A stretch of 64,000 bases of DNA from Phaeovulum veldkampii DSM 11550 (lineage in GTDB: Bacteria; Pseudomonadota; Alphaproteobacteria; Rhodobacterales; Rhodobacteraceae). Of the stretch, positions 17,110 to 25,864 are shown piece after piece. The notes beneath the pieces are model-generated. The model searched no databases and was not told where the DNA came from. It saw only the letters and a list, made by a program, of their open reading frames with translations. Location of the stretch: positions 1-64,000 of the forward strand of contig NZ_PZKF01000003.1 of assembly GCF_003034995.1 (NCBI RefSeq), given 5' to 3'. A program made the translations under genes and the position numbers. Every line of letters starts with the position of its first letter. Within the stretch, counting starts at the first letter, position 1.

Positions 17110-18543
17110 ATGACACATCCCATTGTTCACCCGGTTCTTTTGTGTGGCGGGTCCGGCACACGGCTTTGGCCGGTGTCTCGGCAGAGCTTCCCCAAGCAGT
17201 TTTCGGCCTTGATGGGGGCGGAAAGCCTGTTTCAGGGGGCGGTGCGGCGGGTGTCGGGGCCGGGGTTTGCGGCGCCGGTGGTGGTGACGGGCGATCCGTT
17301 CCGCTTTATCGTGTCCGAGCAACTGGCCGCGGTGCAGACCGCCGCTGCTGGGGTTCTGATCGAGCCCGAGGGGCGCAACACGGCGCCCGCGGTTGTGGCG
17401 GCGGCGCTGTGGCTGGCGGCGCGCGATCCGGCGGCGGTGATGCTGGTGGCGCCGTCTGATCATGTCATCCCCGAGGATGCGGCCTTTCGCGCCGCCGTTC
17501 GGGCAGCGGTGCCGCGGGCGCTGGCGGGCGATCTGGTGACCTTTGGCATCACGCCCACGCGGGCCGAGACCGGCTATGGCTATCTGGAACTGGCCGCCGG
17601 GGCTGACCCCGCCGCCGGGGCGCCGCAGCCGCTTGCCCGCTTTGTCGAAAAGCCCGGCGCCGCACAGGCCGCACAGATGATCGCCGCGGGCAATTACCTG
17701 TGGAACGCGGGGATTTTTCTGTTCACCGCCAAGGCGCTGGTGGCGGCGTTTCGTGCCCATGCGCCCGACCTGCTGCATGCCGTGGACAAGGCGGTGGCGG
17801 ATGCGGTCTGCGATCTGGGCTTTACCCGGTTGGCCTCCGACCCCTGGCGGGCCCTGTCCGACATTTCCATTGACTATGCGATCATGGAAAAGGCCCGCAA
17901 TCTGGCGGTGATGCCCTATGCCGGGCGCTGGTCTGACCTTGGCGGCTGGGAGGCGGTGTGGCAGGAAACCGGCCCCGATGCGGCGGGCAATGTCTGTTCG
18001 GCGCATGCTACCGCGATCGACTGCGCGGGCAGCCTGCTGCGGTCGGATTCGGACGGGGTGGAACTGGTGGGGATCGGCCTGACCGACATGATCGCGGTGG
18101 CCATGCCCGATGCCGTGCTGGTTGCGCCGCGCGCCGAAAGCCAGCGCGTGAAAGAGGCCGTCGCCGCGCTGAAGGGCCGTGCCGCGAAACAGGCCACGGC
18201 CTTTGCGCGCGATCACAGACCCTGGGGCTGGTTTGAAAGCCTGGCCATTGGCGAGCGGTTTCAGGTCAAGCGGATCGTGGTGACCCCCGGCGGGGTGTTG
18301 AGCCTGCAATCGCATGTGCACCGCGCCGAACACTGGATCGTGGTGCAGGGCACCGCCCGTGTGACCATCGGCGATCAGGTCAGCCTTGTGACTGAAAACC
18401 AGTCGGTCTATGTGCCCCTGGGCACCGTTCACCGGCTGGAAAACCCTGGCAGGCTGCCTGTGGTGCTGATCGAGGTGCAGACCGGCAGCTACCTTGGTGA
18501 AGACGACATCATCCGCCATGAGGATATCTATGCGCGCCCCTGA
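17110..18543 (+). CDS. manC: Mannose-1-phosphate guanylyltransferase / mannose-6-phosphate isomerase
   Basis: 477 residues, bifunctional type II (AlgA/ManC). The nucleotidyltransferase N-terminus has LLCGGSGTRLWPVSRQSFPK and FVEKPG. The C-terminal cupin PMI domain has PWGWFESL, LSLQSHVHRAEHWIVVQGTA and VYVPLGTVHRLENPG. It makes GDP-mannose, precursor of GDP-fucose and mannosyl EPS residues. It overlaps manB by 14 bases. Confidence 0.95.
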   Translation: MTHPIVHPVLLCGGSGTRLWPVSRQSFPKQFSALMGAESLFQGAVRRVSGPGFAAPVVVTGDPFRFIVSEQLAAVQTAAAGVLIEPEGRNTAPAVVAAALWLAARDPAAVMLVAPSDHVIPEDAAFRAAVRAAVPRALAGDLVTFGITPTRAETGYGYLELAAGADPAAGAPQPLARFVEKPGAAQAAQMIAAGNYLWNAGIFLFTAKALVAAFRAHAPDLLHAVDKAVADAVCDLGFTRLASDPWRALSDISIDYAIMEKARNLAVMPYAGRWSDLGGWEAVWQETGPDAAGNVCSAHATAIDCAGSLLRSDSDGVELVGIGLTDMIAVAMPDAVLVAPRAESQRVKEAVAALKGRAAKQATAFARDHRPWGWFESLAIGERFQVKRIVVTPGGVLSLQSHVHRAEHWIVVQGTARVTIGDQVSLVTENQSVYVPLGTVHRLENPGRLPVVLIEVQTGSYLGEDDIIRHEDIYARP

Positions 18544-19909
18544 GACACTGCCGATGACCTGCTTCAAGGCTTATGACGTGCGCGGCCGTCTGGGGGTGGA
18601 TCTTGACGCGGCGATCGCCAACCGGATCGGTCGGGCCTTTGCCGAAGTGCTGGGCGCCACCCGTGTTGTGCTGGGGCGCGACTGCCGGCCGTCTTCGGCT
18701 GCGCTGAGCGAGGCTGTGGCGCGGGGGCTGATTGCGGCGGGCGCAGAGGCGCTGGATCTGGGTCTGTCGGGCACCGAAGAGATGTATTTTGCCGTGACCC
18801 ATCTGGGCGCCGATGGCGGGATCACGGTGACGGCCTCGCACAACCCGATGGATTACAACGGCCTGAAGATGGTGGGCCGTGGCTCGGCCCCGCTGGACCC
18901 GGCGACCGATATGGCGGCGATCCGGCACCTGGCCGAAACCGGCGCCTTCGCGCCCGTCCGGCCCGGCGGGCAGGTCACGCCGGCCGGGGAAACGCGCGCG
19001 GCCTATGTGGCGCGGGTGCTGTCCTTCGTCGATCTGGCGGCGCTGCGCCCCCTGAAGATCGTTGTGAATGCCGGAAACGGCGCGGCCGGGCCGACGTTTG
19101 ACGCCATCGCTGCGGCGCTGGCCGCCCAAGGTGCGCCGCTCGACTTTGTGCGTCTGCACCACGACCCGGATGGCACCTTTCCGAACGGTATCCCGAACCC
19201 GCTCTTGCCGGAAAACCAGCCTGTCACCGCCCGCGCGGTGGTGGCCGCGGGCGCCGATATGGGCGTGGCCTGGGATGGCGATTTCGACCGCTGTTTCCTG
19301 TTCGATCATCGCGGCCAGTTCGTGCCGGGCGAATATGTGGTGGGGCTTCTGGCCGAGGCGTTTCTGGCGCATCAGCCGGGGGCCGCCATCGTCTATGACC
19401 CGCGCGTGATCTGGGCCACCGAAGACCGCATCGCCCGCGCCGGGGGCCGGGCGGTGATGGCGCGCACCGGGCATGCCTTTGTGAAACGCGCGCTGCGCGA
19501 CACCGGCGCCGTCTATGGCGGCGAGATGTCGGCGCATCACTATTTCCGCGATTTCATGTGCTGCGACAGCGGCATGATCCCGTGGTTGCTGGTGGCTGAA
19601 CTGCTGGGCCGCCGCGGCGTGGCGCTGGCCGATCTGCTGGCGGAACGGCGCGCCGCCTTCCCGTCCTCGGGCGAGATCAATTTCCGCGTGGCCGACCCGG
19701 CCGCCGCCGTGGCGCGGGTGGAGGCAGCCCTTGCACCGGGCGCTGTGGCGCGCGATACGACCGACGGGCTGAGCCTTGCCTTTGCCCTCTGGCGCTTCAA
19801 CCTGCGCGCCTCGAACACCGAACCGCTGTTGCGGCTGAACGTCGAGGCGCGGGGCCGCGCCGATCTGGTGCGGGACGGTGTAGAGCGGATCACGGCGCTG
19901 ATCGGATGA
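18530..19909 (+). CDS. manB: Phosphomannomutase
   Basis: 459 residues of the alpha-D-phosphohexomutase family. Catalytic phosphoserine loop TVTASHNPMDYNGLKMVG, metal-binding DGDFDRCF, sugar-binding GEMSAHHYFRDF and phosphate-binding RASNTEPLLRLN are all present. It interconverts mannose-6-P and mannose-1-P, feeding ManC. The start at 18530 (MRAPETLP) is chosen because GAGGA lies close upstream; MTCFKAYD at 18554 is the alternative. Confidence 0.94.
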   Translation: MRAPETLPMTCFKAYDVRGRLGVDLDAAIANRIGRAFAEVLGATRVVLGRDCRPSSAALSEAVARGLIAAGAEALDLGLSGTEEMYFAVTHLGADGGITVTASHNPMDYNGLKMVGRGSAPLDPATDMAAIRHLAETGAFAPVRPGGQVTPAGETRAAYVARVLSFVDLAALRPLKIVVNAGNGAAGPTFDAIAAALAAQGAPLDFVRLHHDPDGTFPNGIPNPLLPENQPVTARAVVAAGADMGVAWDGDFDRCFLFDHRGQFVPGEYVVGLLAEAFLAHQPGAAIVYDPRVIWATEDRIARAGGRAVMARTGHAFVKRALRDTGAVYGGEMSAHHYFRDFMCCDSGMIPWLLVAELLGRRGVALADLLAERRAAFPSSGEINFRVADPAAAVARVEAALAPGAVARDTTDGLSLAFALWRFNLRASNTEPLLRLNVEARGRADLVRDGVERITALIG

Positions 19910-19931
19910 GTTTCAATCAAGGGGTTTCTGC

Positions 19932-21236
19932 ATGAAGATCGCAATGATCGGCACCGGCTATGTGGGGCTTGTCTCGGGTGTCTGCCTGTCGGATTTCGGG
20001 CATGAGGTGATCTGCGTGGACCGCGACCCCGGCAAGATCGCGCGGCTGCGCGCGGGCGAGGTGCCGATCTACGAGCCGGGGCTGGAGGCGCTGATGGCGC
20101 GCAATGTGGCCGCGGGGCGGCTGTCGTTCACCGGCGATCTGGCGGCTGCGGTGGAGGGCGCCGAGGCGGTGTTCATCGCCGTGGGCACGCCCACCCGGCG
20201 CGGCGACGGGCATGCCGACCTGACCTATGTGATGACCGCCGCCCAGGACATCGCCCGCGCGCTGACGGGCTATGCCGTGGTGGTGACGAAATCGACCGTG
20301 CCGGTGGGCACCAACCGGGCGGTGGCCGAAACCATCCGCGCGGCGAACCCGGCAGCGGCGTTCGATGTGGCCTCGAACCCGGAATTCCTGCGTGAGGGCG
20401 CCGCGATCGACGATTTCATGCGCCCCGACCGCGTTGTGGTCGGCGTGGAATCCGATCGCGCGCGCGAGGTGATGGCGGGCATCTACCGGCCGCTGTTTCT
20501 GCGCGATTTCCCGATCGTCTACACCGATCTGGAATCGGCCGAGATGATCAAATACGCGGCCAACGCCTTTCTGGCGACCAAGATCACCTTCATCAACGAA
20601 ATCGCGGCGCTGTGCGAACGGGTCGGCGCCGATGTGAAATCAGTGGCGCGCGGCATCGGGCTGGATGGCCGGATCGGGGCCAAGTTCCTGCACGCCGGCC
20701 CCGGCTATGGCGGGTCGTGTTTTCCCAAAGATACCCGCGCGCTGGCGCGGATCGGGCAGGACCATGCCGTGCCGATGCAGATCGTGGAGACCGTGATCCA
20801 GGTGAACGAGGCGGTCAAACGGCGGATGATCGACAAGATCAGCGATCTGTGTGGCGGTTCGGTCAACGGCCGGGTGGTGGCGGTGCTGGGCGTGACCTTC
20901 AAGCCCAACACCGACGACATGCGCGAGGCCCCCAGCCTGACCATCGTGCCCGCGCTGGTGGGGGCAGGCGCCACGGTGCGCGTGGTGGACCCGCAGGGCC
21001 TGCGCGAGGGCGCGGCGCTGTTGCCGGGCGTGACCTGGGCCGAAGACCCCTACACCGCGGCCACCGGCGCCGATTGCCTGGTGATCCTGACCGAGTGGAA
21101 CGAGTTCCGCGCGCTGGACCTGGGTCGCATCGCCACGCTGATGGCCAACCCCCGCATGGCCGACCTGCGCAACGTCTACAACCGCGACACCGCACAGGCT
21201 GCGGGCTTCACGGGGTATGAGGCGGTCGGGCGGTGA
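19932..21236 (+). CDS. ugd: UDP-glucose 6-dehydrogenase
   Basis: 434 residues. N-terminal Rossmann motif IGTGYVGLVSGVCLSDFGH, SNPEFLREGAAIDDF, the central helix with EMIKYAANAFLATKITFINE, and the catalytic Cys in PGYGGSCFPKDT. It oxidises UDP-glucose to UDP-glucuronate for acidic polysaccharide. Twenty-two bases after manB. GDP-mannose dehydrogenase is the alternative within the family, but the motifs are Ugd-like. Confidence 0.93.
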   Translation: MKIAMIGTGYVGLVSGVCLSDFGHEVICVDRDPGKIARLRAGEVPIYEPGLEALMARNVAAGRLSFTGDLAAAVEGAEAVFIAVGTPTRRGDGHADLTYVMTAAQDIARALTGYAVVVTKSTVPVGTNRAVAETIRAANPAAAFDVASNPEFLREGAAIDDFMRPDRVVVGVESDRAREVMAGIYRPLFLRDFPIVYTDLESAEMIKYAANAFLATKITFINEIAALCERVGADVKSVARGIGLDGRIGAKFLHAGPGYGGSCFPKDTRALARIGQDHAVPMQIVETVIQVNEAVKRRMIDKISDLCGGSVNGRVVAVLGVTFKPNTDDMREAPSLTIVPALVGAGATVRVVDPQGLREGAALLPGVTWAEDPYTAATGADCLVILTEWNEFRALDLGRIATLMANPRMADLRNVYNRDTAQAAGFTGYEAVGR

Positions 21237-21290
21237 CACCGGCACCGCCTGCACCCTGCCGCCAGATTGTCGGGGAAACGCGGGGTGTAA

Positions 21291-21316
21291 CCCGGAGCCA
21301 GCCTTCAGGCTCCGGG
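21291..21316. terminator. Bidirectional hairpin after ugd
   Basis: CCCGGAGCC (21291-21299) pairs perfectly with GGCTCCGGG (21308-21316) across an 8-base loop. It lies between the convergent ugd and small lipoprotein genes. No strong T-run on either side. Confidence 0.5.
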
Positions 21317-21325
21317 CCGGTCCTG

Positions 21326-21445
21326 TCAGAAGTTGCGGACCATATCGGTCGCGGCACGGGTCGTCGAAGTGCTGGAGCCGCCGCCGCCGCAGGCCGAAAG
21401 CACGAGGCCGAGGGTCAGGATCAAAAGGGTCGAGGTAGTTTTCAT
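21326..21445 (-). CDS. 39-residue lipoprotein, entericidin-like in size
   Basis: MKTTSTLLILTLGLVLSAC is a clean lipoprotein signal with lipobox LSAC and modified Cys19. It is followed by GGGGSSTSTTRAATDMVRNF, leaving a mature peptide of about 21 residues. It lies 33 bases upstream of the YjbH-family gene on the same strand, so it is probably co-transcribed with that outer-membrane protein. In other bacteria the yjb operon also includes small secreted partners. Too short to assign a family. Confidence 0.65.
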   Translation of the reverse strand: MKTTSTLLILTLGLVLSACGGGGSSTSTTRAATDMVRNF

Positions 21446-21478
21446 GGCAGTCTCCGATTTGAACAGTGACAAGGAAAA

Positions 21479-23527
21479 TCAAGGCGTTGCTTGTTTGGCG
21501 CAGGCGTTGCCGGGGCGGCAGTAGACCGTTGACCCGAAGATGCCGGGGGAGGATTCGGGTTTCAGCATGTCATTCAGCCGGTTGCGGATCGACAGGCGCT
21601 GACCGCCGTCGCCGGTAAGCGAACTGATTCTCTGCACGCTTTGTGCGCGGGTTTCGCCGGTCCAGCCGATCCCCAGCGGCACGCGCAGCACAATGCCTTT
21701 GTCAAAGCTGCCCTCGCCAAATTCATCTGCCGAGGCCGTCGTTTTTGTGACGAACGCACCGATTTCCCAGCCGTTGTGGAAGCTGCGGCTGACGGTCAGC
21801 GTGGCGCCATCGTCGCCTGCCAGATAGCGCCCGACATCGACCTGCACATCAAGGTCGTGATAGCCCGTGCGCCAGTAGACCGAGGCATGACCATGCAGCT
21901 TTTCCAGCCCGGGCAGATCGCGCAGGCCAAACTGCTGGTCGAAATCGCGGGCTTTGACATAGTTCAGTTCGGCGCCGTAGGCGAGGCTTGACCCGATCGG
22001 GCGCCAGTAGATCTCTGACACAAGCCCGGCATACATCTGTTCCAGATAGCCGAACGACAGATGGCTGAAGAGTTCGGCCGAGTGCTGGGCGTAATGATCG
22101 ACGGTCAGATAGTCGATCCGTCGGCCGTCCTCGTTGTTATAGCGCGCGGCGTCGGTGCGAACCCGTGGCAGGCTGCCCTTTGGCCCGCGGGTCATCTCGT
22201 CATAGTCACCAAAGACGGTCTGCGACACTTGTCCGCTTAGCGACAGGCCGGGCCAAAGCTGAACCTCGGCTGACGCAGCAAGGCTCAGGTCATGATAGAC
22301 CGGCTGATCAGGGTCGAAGAACGACAGCCGCACGAGTGGCCCGACCGACCAGTCGAGCGAGCCAAAGCCAAGTTCGTCGTTTGGCTGCCATTGCGGATCG
22401 ACAGGGCCAGCCCCCGTGAACAAGGGCGTGCCATCCTCGGAGCGGGCCACGAAATCGGTGCCCGACGCATCAAGCCCATGGGTCGAGAGCATCACCCGGA
22501 TACGCCCGCAGCCGTCGCCATAGGTCGCGCGCATCACCTGTTCGGCGCGCGCCAAGGCCTCGGCTGATTTTCGAAAGCGCTGGTTTTCGACGCTGACTTC
22601 GCAGAAATCGCCGTTTTGGCGGAACCGCACCGGGCGCAGGCCGGAGCCTTCGAAGGCGGCTGTCAGGTTGCGCGGGGCGGTGGGCGGGGTCCAGCCATCG
22701 GGCCGCTTTGGCACGATATCGGGGCCGGCGGGGTTGGCGAAGGCGGTCAGCCGGAACGCGACCCCCTCGCCATTCAGCGCGTAAAGGCCGACTTGGGCGT
22801 AGTCGGTCAGCCGATACTCTACGCCCGCATTCCAGGCAGACCGCGCGCGGTCCACGCCGAAGGATGACTCGGCGCTGTAATCGTCGGACGAATATTCCCC
22901 AACGAACGAAAGCCCCGCGACGGGGCTTTGCCAGCGCAGACCGCCGAACAGGCCGACATCGCCGCGAAACAGGCTGTCCAGCCGCAGTTCGCCCCCGGTG
23001 GCAGAGCCTTCGTCATCGGGCCGGGTGCCGATGCTGCCGATCCGGTTGCCCGTCGCCAGACGCCCCCAGCCAAGCCCTCCGGTGACGGCCAGCGTCGGCG
23101 TCAGATGCTTGGTCGCCACAACATATTCGCCGGCAAGCACCCCGGTGCCCAGAATGTCGCGCACACCCAGCGCAATGGCGGGCATGTAGCGGTCTTCCTC
23201 TGCCAGCCGCACGGCCACATCCAAGCTGCGGTCCCACAATGCGCGGTCTGAGGCAAGATCGCCCTCGCCGATGCCGGAATAGCGGAAGGTGGTGGCCAGC
23301 CAGGGCAGGGCCTGGAAACTGGCCGAATACCGCTCGCCCTGCGGCAGAGAGGCAAAGCTGAGCGATACCTCGCCGTCGGGTGCCATGTCGGCCGAGGGCA
23401 TGTCGATCAGTCCGGGCATGCCGTGCAGGTTGTAGGCATGAGGCATCTCTGCCCCCACGCCACCAGCAAACGCTGCCACGACCGCACTCAGCGGTAGTGC
23501 CCGCCGCCAACATCCCGCCCTGCTCAT
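21479..23527 (-). CDS. YjbH-family outer-membrane exopolysaccharide protein
   Basis: 682 residues with a signal peptide (ALPLSAVVAAFAGGVGA) followed by the YjbH N-terminal pattern NLHGMPGLIDMPSADMAPDG and many amphipathic strands ending in aromatic residues. YjbH-like proteins (GfcD relatives) form a large barrel implicated in export of extracellular polysaccharide. It overlaps the RfaH-like gene upstream by four bases. It and Wza, encoded on the opposite strand, could be alternative or cooperating outer-membrane exits. Confidence 0.85.
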   Translation of the reverse strand: MSRAGCWRRALPLSAVVAAFAGGVGAEMPHAYNLHGMPGLIDMPSADMAPDGEVSLSFASLPQGERYSASFQALPWLATTFRYSGIGEGDLASDRALWDRSLDVAVRLAEEDRYMPAIALGVRDILGTGVLAGEYVVATKHLTPTLAVTGGLGWGRLATGNRIGSIGTRPDDEGSATGGELRLDSLFRGDVGLFGGLRWQSPVAGLSFVGEYSSDDYSAESSFGVDRARSAWNAGVEYRLTDYAQVGLYALNGEGVAFRLTAFANPAGPDIVPKRPDGWTPPTAPRNLTAAFEGSGLRPVRFRQNGDFCEVSVENQRFRKSAEALARAEQVMRATYGDGCGRIRVMLSTHGLDASGTDFVARSEDGTPLFTGAGPVDPQWQPNDELGFGSLDWSVGPLVRLSFFDPDQPVYHDLSLAASAEVQLWPGLSLSGQVSQTVFGDYDEMTRGPKGSLPRVRTDAARYNNEDGRRIDYLTVDHYAQHSAELFSHLSFGYLEQMYAGLVSEIYWRPIGSSLAYGAELNYVKARDFDQQFGLRDLPGLEKLHGHASVYWRTGYHDLDVQVDVGRYLAGDDGATLTVSRSFHNGWEIGAFVTKTTASADEFGEGSFDKGIVLRVPLGIGWTGETRAQSVQRISSLTGDGGQRLSIRNRLNDMLKPESSPGIFGSTVYCRPGNACAKQATP

Positions 23528-24045
23528 GCCCGCTGCACTCCCTCCATCGGGATCGCGACCCGCGTCGTGCGCCCCATGATGTCGAGGAGTATCCAGATAC
23601 GGCGGTCCGGCGCAATGCTTTCGATAGTGGTCACGAAATCGGCAAAGGGTCCGGCCACGACCCGGATCGCATCGCCAGGCTGCAAATCGGCTGGGGGGCG
23701 GATTCGGCCGATTTCATCGCATCGCAGACGGAGCGCGGCCACCAGAGACGCAGGCACCGGCGCAGGATAGCCGCCAAAGCCGACAAGCCGGGATACCCCA
23801 TAGGTGCTGTTGATCGCGCGCCAGCCGGGCAGCGCCGGGTCGAAGCGGATGAACAGATAACCGGGGAACATCGGGCTTTCCGTTGTTCGGAACTGTGCGC
23901 CTACCTTTCGTGTTTCGGTCTGGACAGGGCAGAACAGGTCAAAGCCTTGGCGATGCAGGTTGCGTTCGGCGATGCGCAGGCTGTTCGGGCGCAGTTGCGC
24001 CAGATACCAAGGCTGGCGCAGCTCCTTGGGGTCGATATAGCTCAT
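23524..24045 (-). CDS. NusG paralogue (RfaH/UpxY-like antiterminator)
   Basis: 173 residues. The NGN domain covers about residues 10-110 with WYLAQLRPNSLRIAERNL, GFDLFCPVQTE and PMFPGYLFIRFDP. A C-terminal KOW-like segment starts at DLQPGDAIRVVAGPFADFV. Housekeeping NusG has a different neighbourhood, so this is a specialised paralogue. In other bacteria RfaH/UpxY paralogues recruit ribosomes and suppress termination in long polysaccharide operons, often recognising a short non-template-strand DNA element. Its place inside this EPS locus fits that role. Confidence 0.87.
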   Translation of the reverse strand: MSYIDPKELRQPWYLAQLRPNSLRIAERNLHRQGFDLFCPVQTETRKVGAQFRTTESPMFPGYLFIRFDPALPGWRAINSTYGVSRLVGFGGYPAPVPASLVAALRLRCDEIGRIRPPADLQPGDAIRVVAGPFADFVTTIESIAPDRRIWILLDIMGRTTRVAIPMEGVQRA

Positions 24046-24085
24046 GCCCTGCCCCCGAAGGGGCGGGACTGGGCCGCAACCCAGA

Positions 24086-25222
24086 TCATTCCGCTACCTC
24101 GATCCGCATCGTCGGGGCAGGGGCGCGTCTGTGCATGACCGGCACCCGGACGCGGCGCGCGGCAAGCTCCATTCCCAACATATAGCTGCCCACGAAAAGC
24201 GCGCCGAATGCGATCATCGCGAGGCAGGCCAGAAGCGGCGCGTTCCATAACAGAACCCCGGCGATGACGGGCGCTGCGATCATCGGCAGCATTACGGCTG
24301 TCGAAAGCGGGTTGGCCACATGCCGCACGTTGCGGCCCAGCACCAGAATTTCAATCGCGCGCATGACTAGCTGGTGAAAATGCAGGCGGTCAGGCTGGCC
24401 CGTGGGCCTGCCGGCGCGCTGCCTCCGCCAGATCGCAAAGAATGTGTCTGCCACCGGCCAGAAAAAAATCAGGAGCATCGCCCAAGGCGACACGTCGGTG
24501 TGGTGCACCATCAGCCCTATCGACAGCCAGGCCAGAATATGACCCAAAGAATAGGCACCCGCATCACCCAGAAAGATGCGGCCGGCGGGGAAATTGAACA
24601 CCAGAAAACCGATCAGCGCAGCCACGATCATCAGCCCGACTTCGGCCAGCGCCGGATCGCCCGCGCGCAGTGCAACCGCTGCAAGGCCAAGCGCCGTCAG
24701 GACACCGGCGCCCGAGGCAAGGCCGTTCAGCCCATCAATCAGGTTGAAGGCATGGCACACACCGACAACGGCAAAGACCGTGAAGAGGATTGCGAAGGGG
24801 GCAAAGGCCATAAGAAAGTCAATTCCGGGCACATCAAGCCGGGTCAGCCAGACCCCAAGAAACCAGATCACCAGACCGCTGGAGGCGGCTGCCGCCAGAA
24901 GGCGCCCCAGCGGGCTGATGCGGCGCCCCAGATCTTCAAGAAGCCCCGCCAGGAACACAGGAAGCATCGCGATGGCAAAAGTCATGAAGCTGTCCGACAG
25001 GCTTGGCGGCGCCAGAACGGCAACACACAGCAGACCTGCAAAAAGAGCAAGCCCTCCAAGGCGTGGGGTGGGCACCCGATGCGCCGCCTGCACCGCCCGC
25101 GTATCTGCCCGGCGATGTGCGAACGGCAGATGCAGGCCGCGCGTTGCCAAAACCGTGGCGCAGACCAGAAATGAGATAGAGAAAACAGCCAGCGCGTCGA
25201 TAATCAGCGGCAAATCGATCAT
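24086..25222 (-). CDS. Undecaprenyl-phosphate GlcNAc/hexose-1-P transferase (WecA/MraY family)
   Basis: 378 residues with about ten helices. Family motifs: VPTPRLGGLALFAGLL, the LEDLGRRISP loop, NLIDGLNGLASG, FPAGRIFLGDAGAYSLG and the C-terminal HFHQLVMR (HIHH-like). It attaches the first sugar-phosphate to undecaprenyl phosphate on the cytoplasmic face, initiating repeat-unit synthesis. The start MIDLPLII has GGGAG seven bases upstream. It leads the minus-strand EPS unit and faces the plus-strand unit across the 25.2-25.5 kb control region. Confidence 0.88.
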   Translation of the reverse strand: MIDLPLIIDALAVFSISFLVCATVLATRGLHLPFAHRRADTRAVQAAHRVPTPRLGGLALFAGLLCVAVLAPPSLSDSFMTFAIAMLPVFLAGLLEDLGRRISPLGRLLAAAASSGLVIWFLGVWLTRLDVPGIDFLMAFAPFAILFTVFAVVGVCHAFNLIDGLNGLASGAGVLTALGLAAVALRAGDPALAEVGLMIVAALIGFLVFNFPAGRIFLGDAGAYSLGHILAWLSIGLMVHHTDVSPWAMLLIFFWPVADTFFAIWRRQRAGRPTGQPDRLHFHQLVMRAIEILVLGRNVRHVANPLSTAVMLPMIAAPVIAGVLLWNAPLLACLAMIAFGALFVGSYMLGMELAARRVRVPVMHRRAPAPTMRIEVAE

Positions 25223-25518
25223 TTTCAACTCCCGGGGCATGCCCGGACTGCCGCGCAAAAAACGCTGGAGCCCGGGCCAGCCAAGCGATCAGAAACGCGG
25301 CAAGCCGCACCAACACACGACCGCCAGGAAACACAGCAATCGTTATGATTGTTTGGTAGCGCAGAACTTGTGTCGACTCAACTGGATTCGTTAATAGAAA
25401 TTAACCAATCTTGATCCGCTCAAGTCAAGCACACGCATTGGTTGAATTTTCCTGTTGCGATCGTCACGCTCGCGTCATATTGCTTGATCGACAGCGCCAT
25501 AGCGCATATTTTCCGGGC
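25223..25518. promoter_or_regulatory. Divergent EPS control region with several palindromes
   Basis: About 300 bases of lower GC between the divergent EPS units. Visible dyads: CAATC-gttat-GATTG (25337-25351), GTTAAT-agaa-ATTAAC (25390-25405), CTTGA-tccgc-TCAAG (25410-25424), and AACCAAT (25403-25409) paired with ATTGGTT (25437-25443). GGTAGCG on the plus strand (25354-25360) resembles the core of the RfaH ops element. Promoters must lie here, but I cannot fix the -10/-35 boxes. Confidence 0.5.
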
Positions 25519-25818
25519 ATGATGAAAACTCCGCACACCCTTCTGTCGAGCATGTCTCAGCTTCGCGCCCTGCTTTTTGGGGTGGAGGTGGAGGCTGGTC
25601 TTCAAAAGCTGAGCGCACCGGAACGCGACGTTCTTTATGCCGCTATGTCAGCGCACCTTTCCCGTGACGGATTTGTGCGATCGGACGAGATTCGCGGCAA
25701 CGCCTTGGCCGAACACCTGACCGACCCAACATTCCAGCGCGCCTTGCGCAGCCTGGTGGAAAAGGGGTATCTTAGGAAAGCCCCGGGGTATAAGCGGGGC
25801 GCCTATATTCTTTCTTGA
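25519..25818 (+). CDS. Small winged-helix (MarR-like) regulator
   Basis: 99 residues. A helical N-terminus (LLSSMSQLRALLFGVEVEAG) leads to a winged-helix pattern: SAPERDVLYAAMSAHLSRDG, then a recognition-helix region FQRALRSLVEKGYLRK and a short wing ending KRGAYIL. It is the first gene of the plus-strand EPS unit and adjoins the palindromic region, so it may autoregulate and control EPS. The frame stays open upstream, but the Met at 25519 begins the structured part. No exact family recognised. Confidence 0.65.
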   Translation: MMKTPHTLLSSMSQLRALLFGVEVEAGLQKLSAPERDVLYAAMSAHLSRDGFVRSDEIRGNALAEHLTDPTFQRALRSLVEKGYLRKAPGYKRGAYILS

Positions 25819-25864
25819 TATGGTTCTTCCCGCTTCGTGTTGGCGGCATTTCGATTGTTAGGTT

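Noticed and set aside
16831-18567. 578-residue open frame on the minus strand
   Set aside because: Antisense to manC, His/Arg/Gln-rich, no domain; a GC-bias shadow.
18509-19540. 343-residue minus-strand frame
   Set aside because: Shadow of phosphomannomutase.
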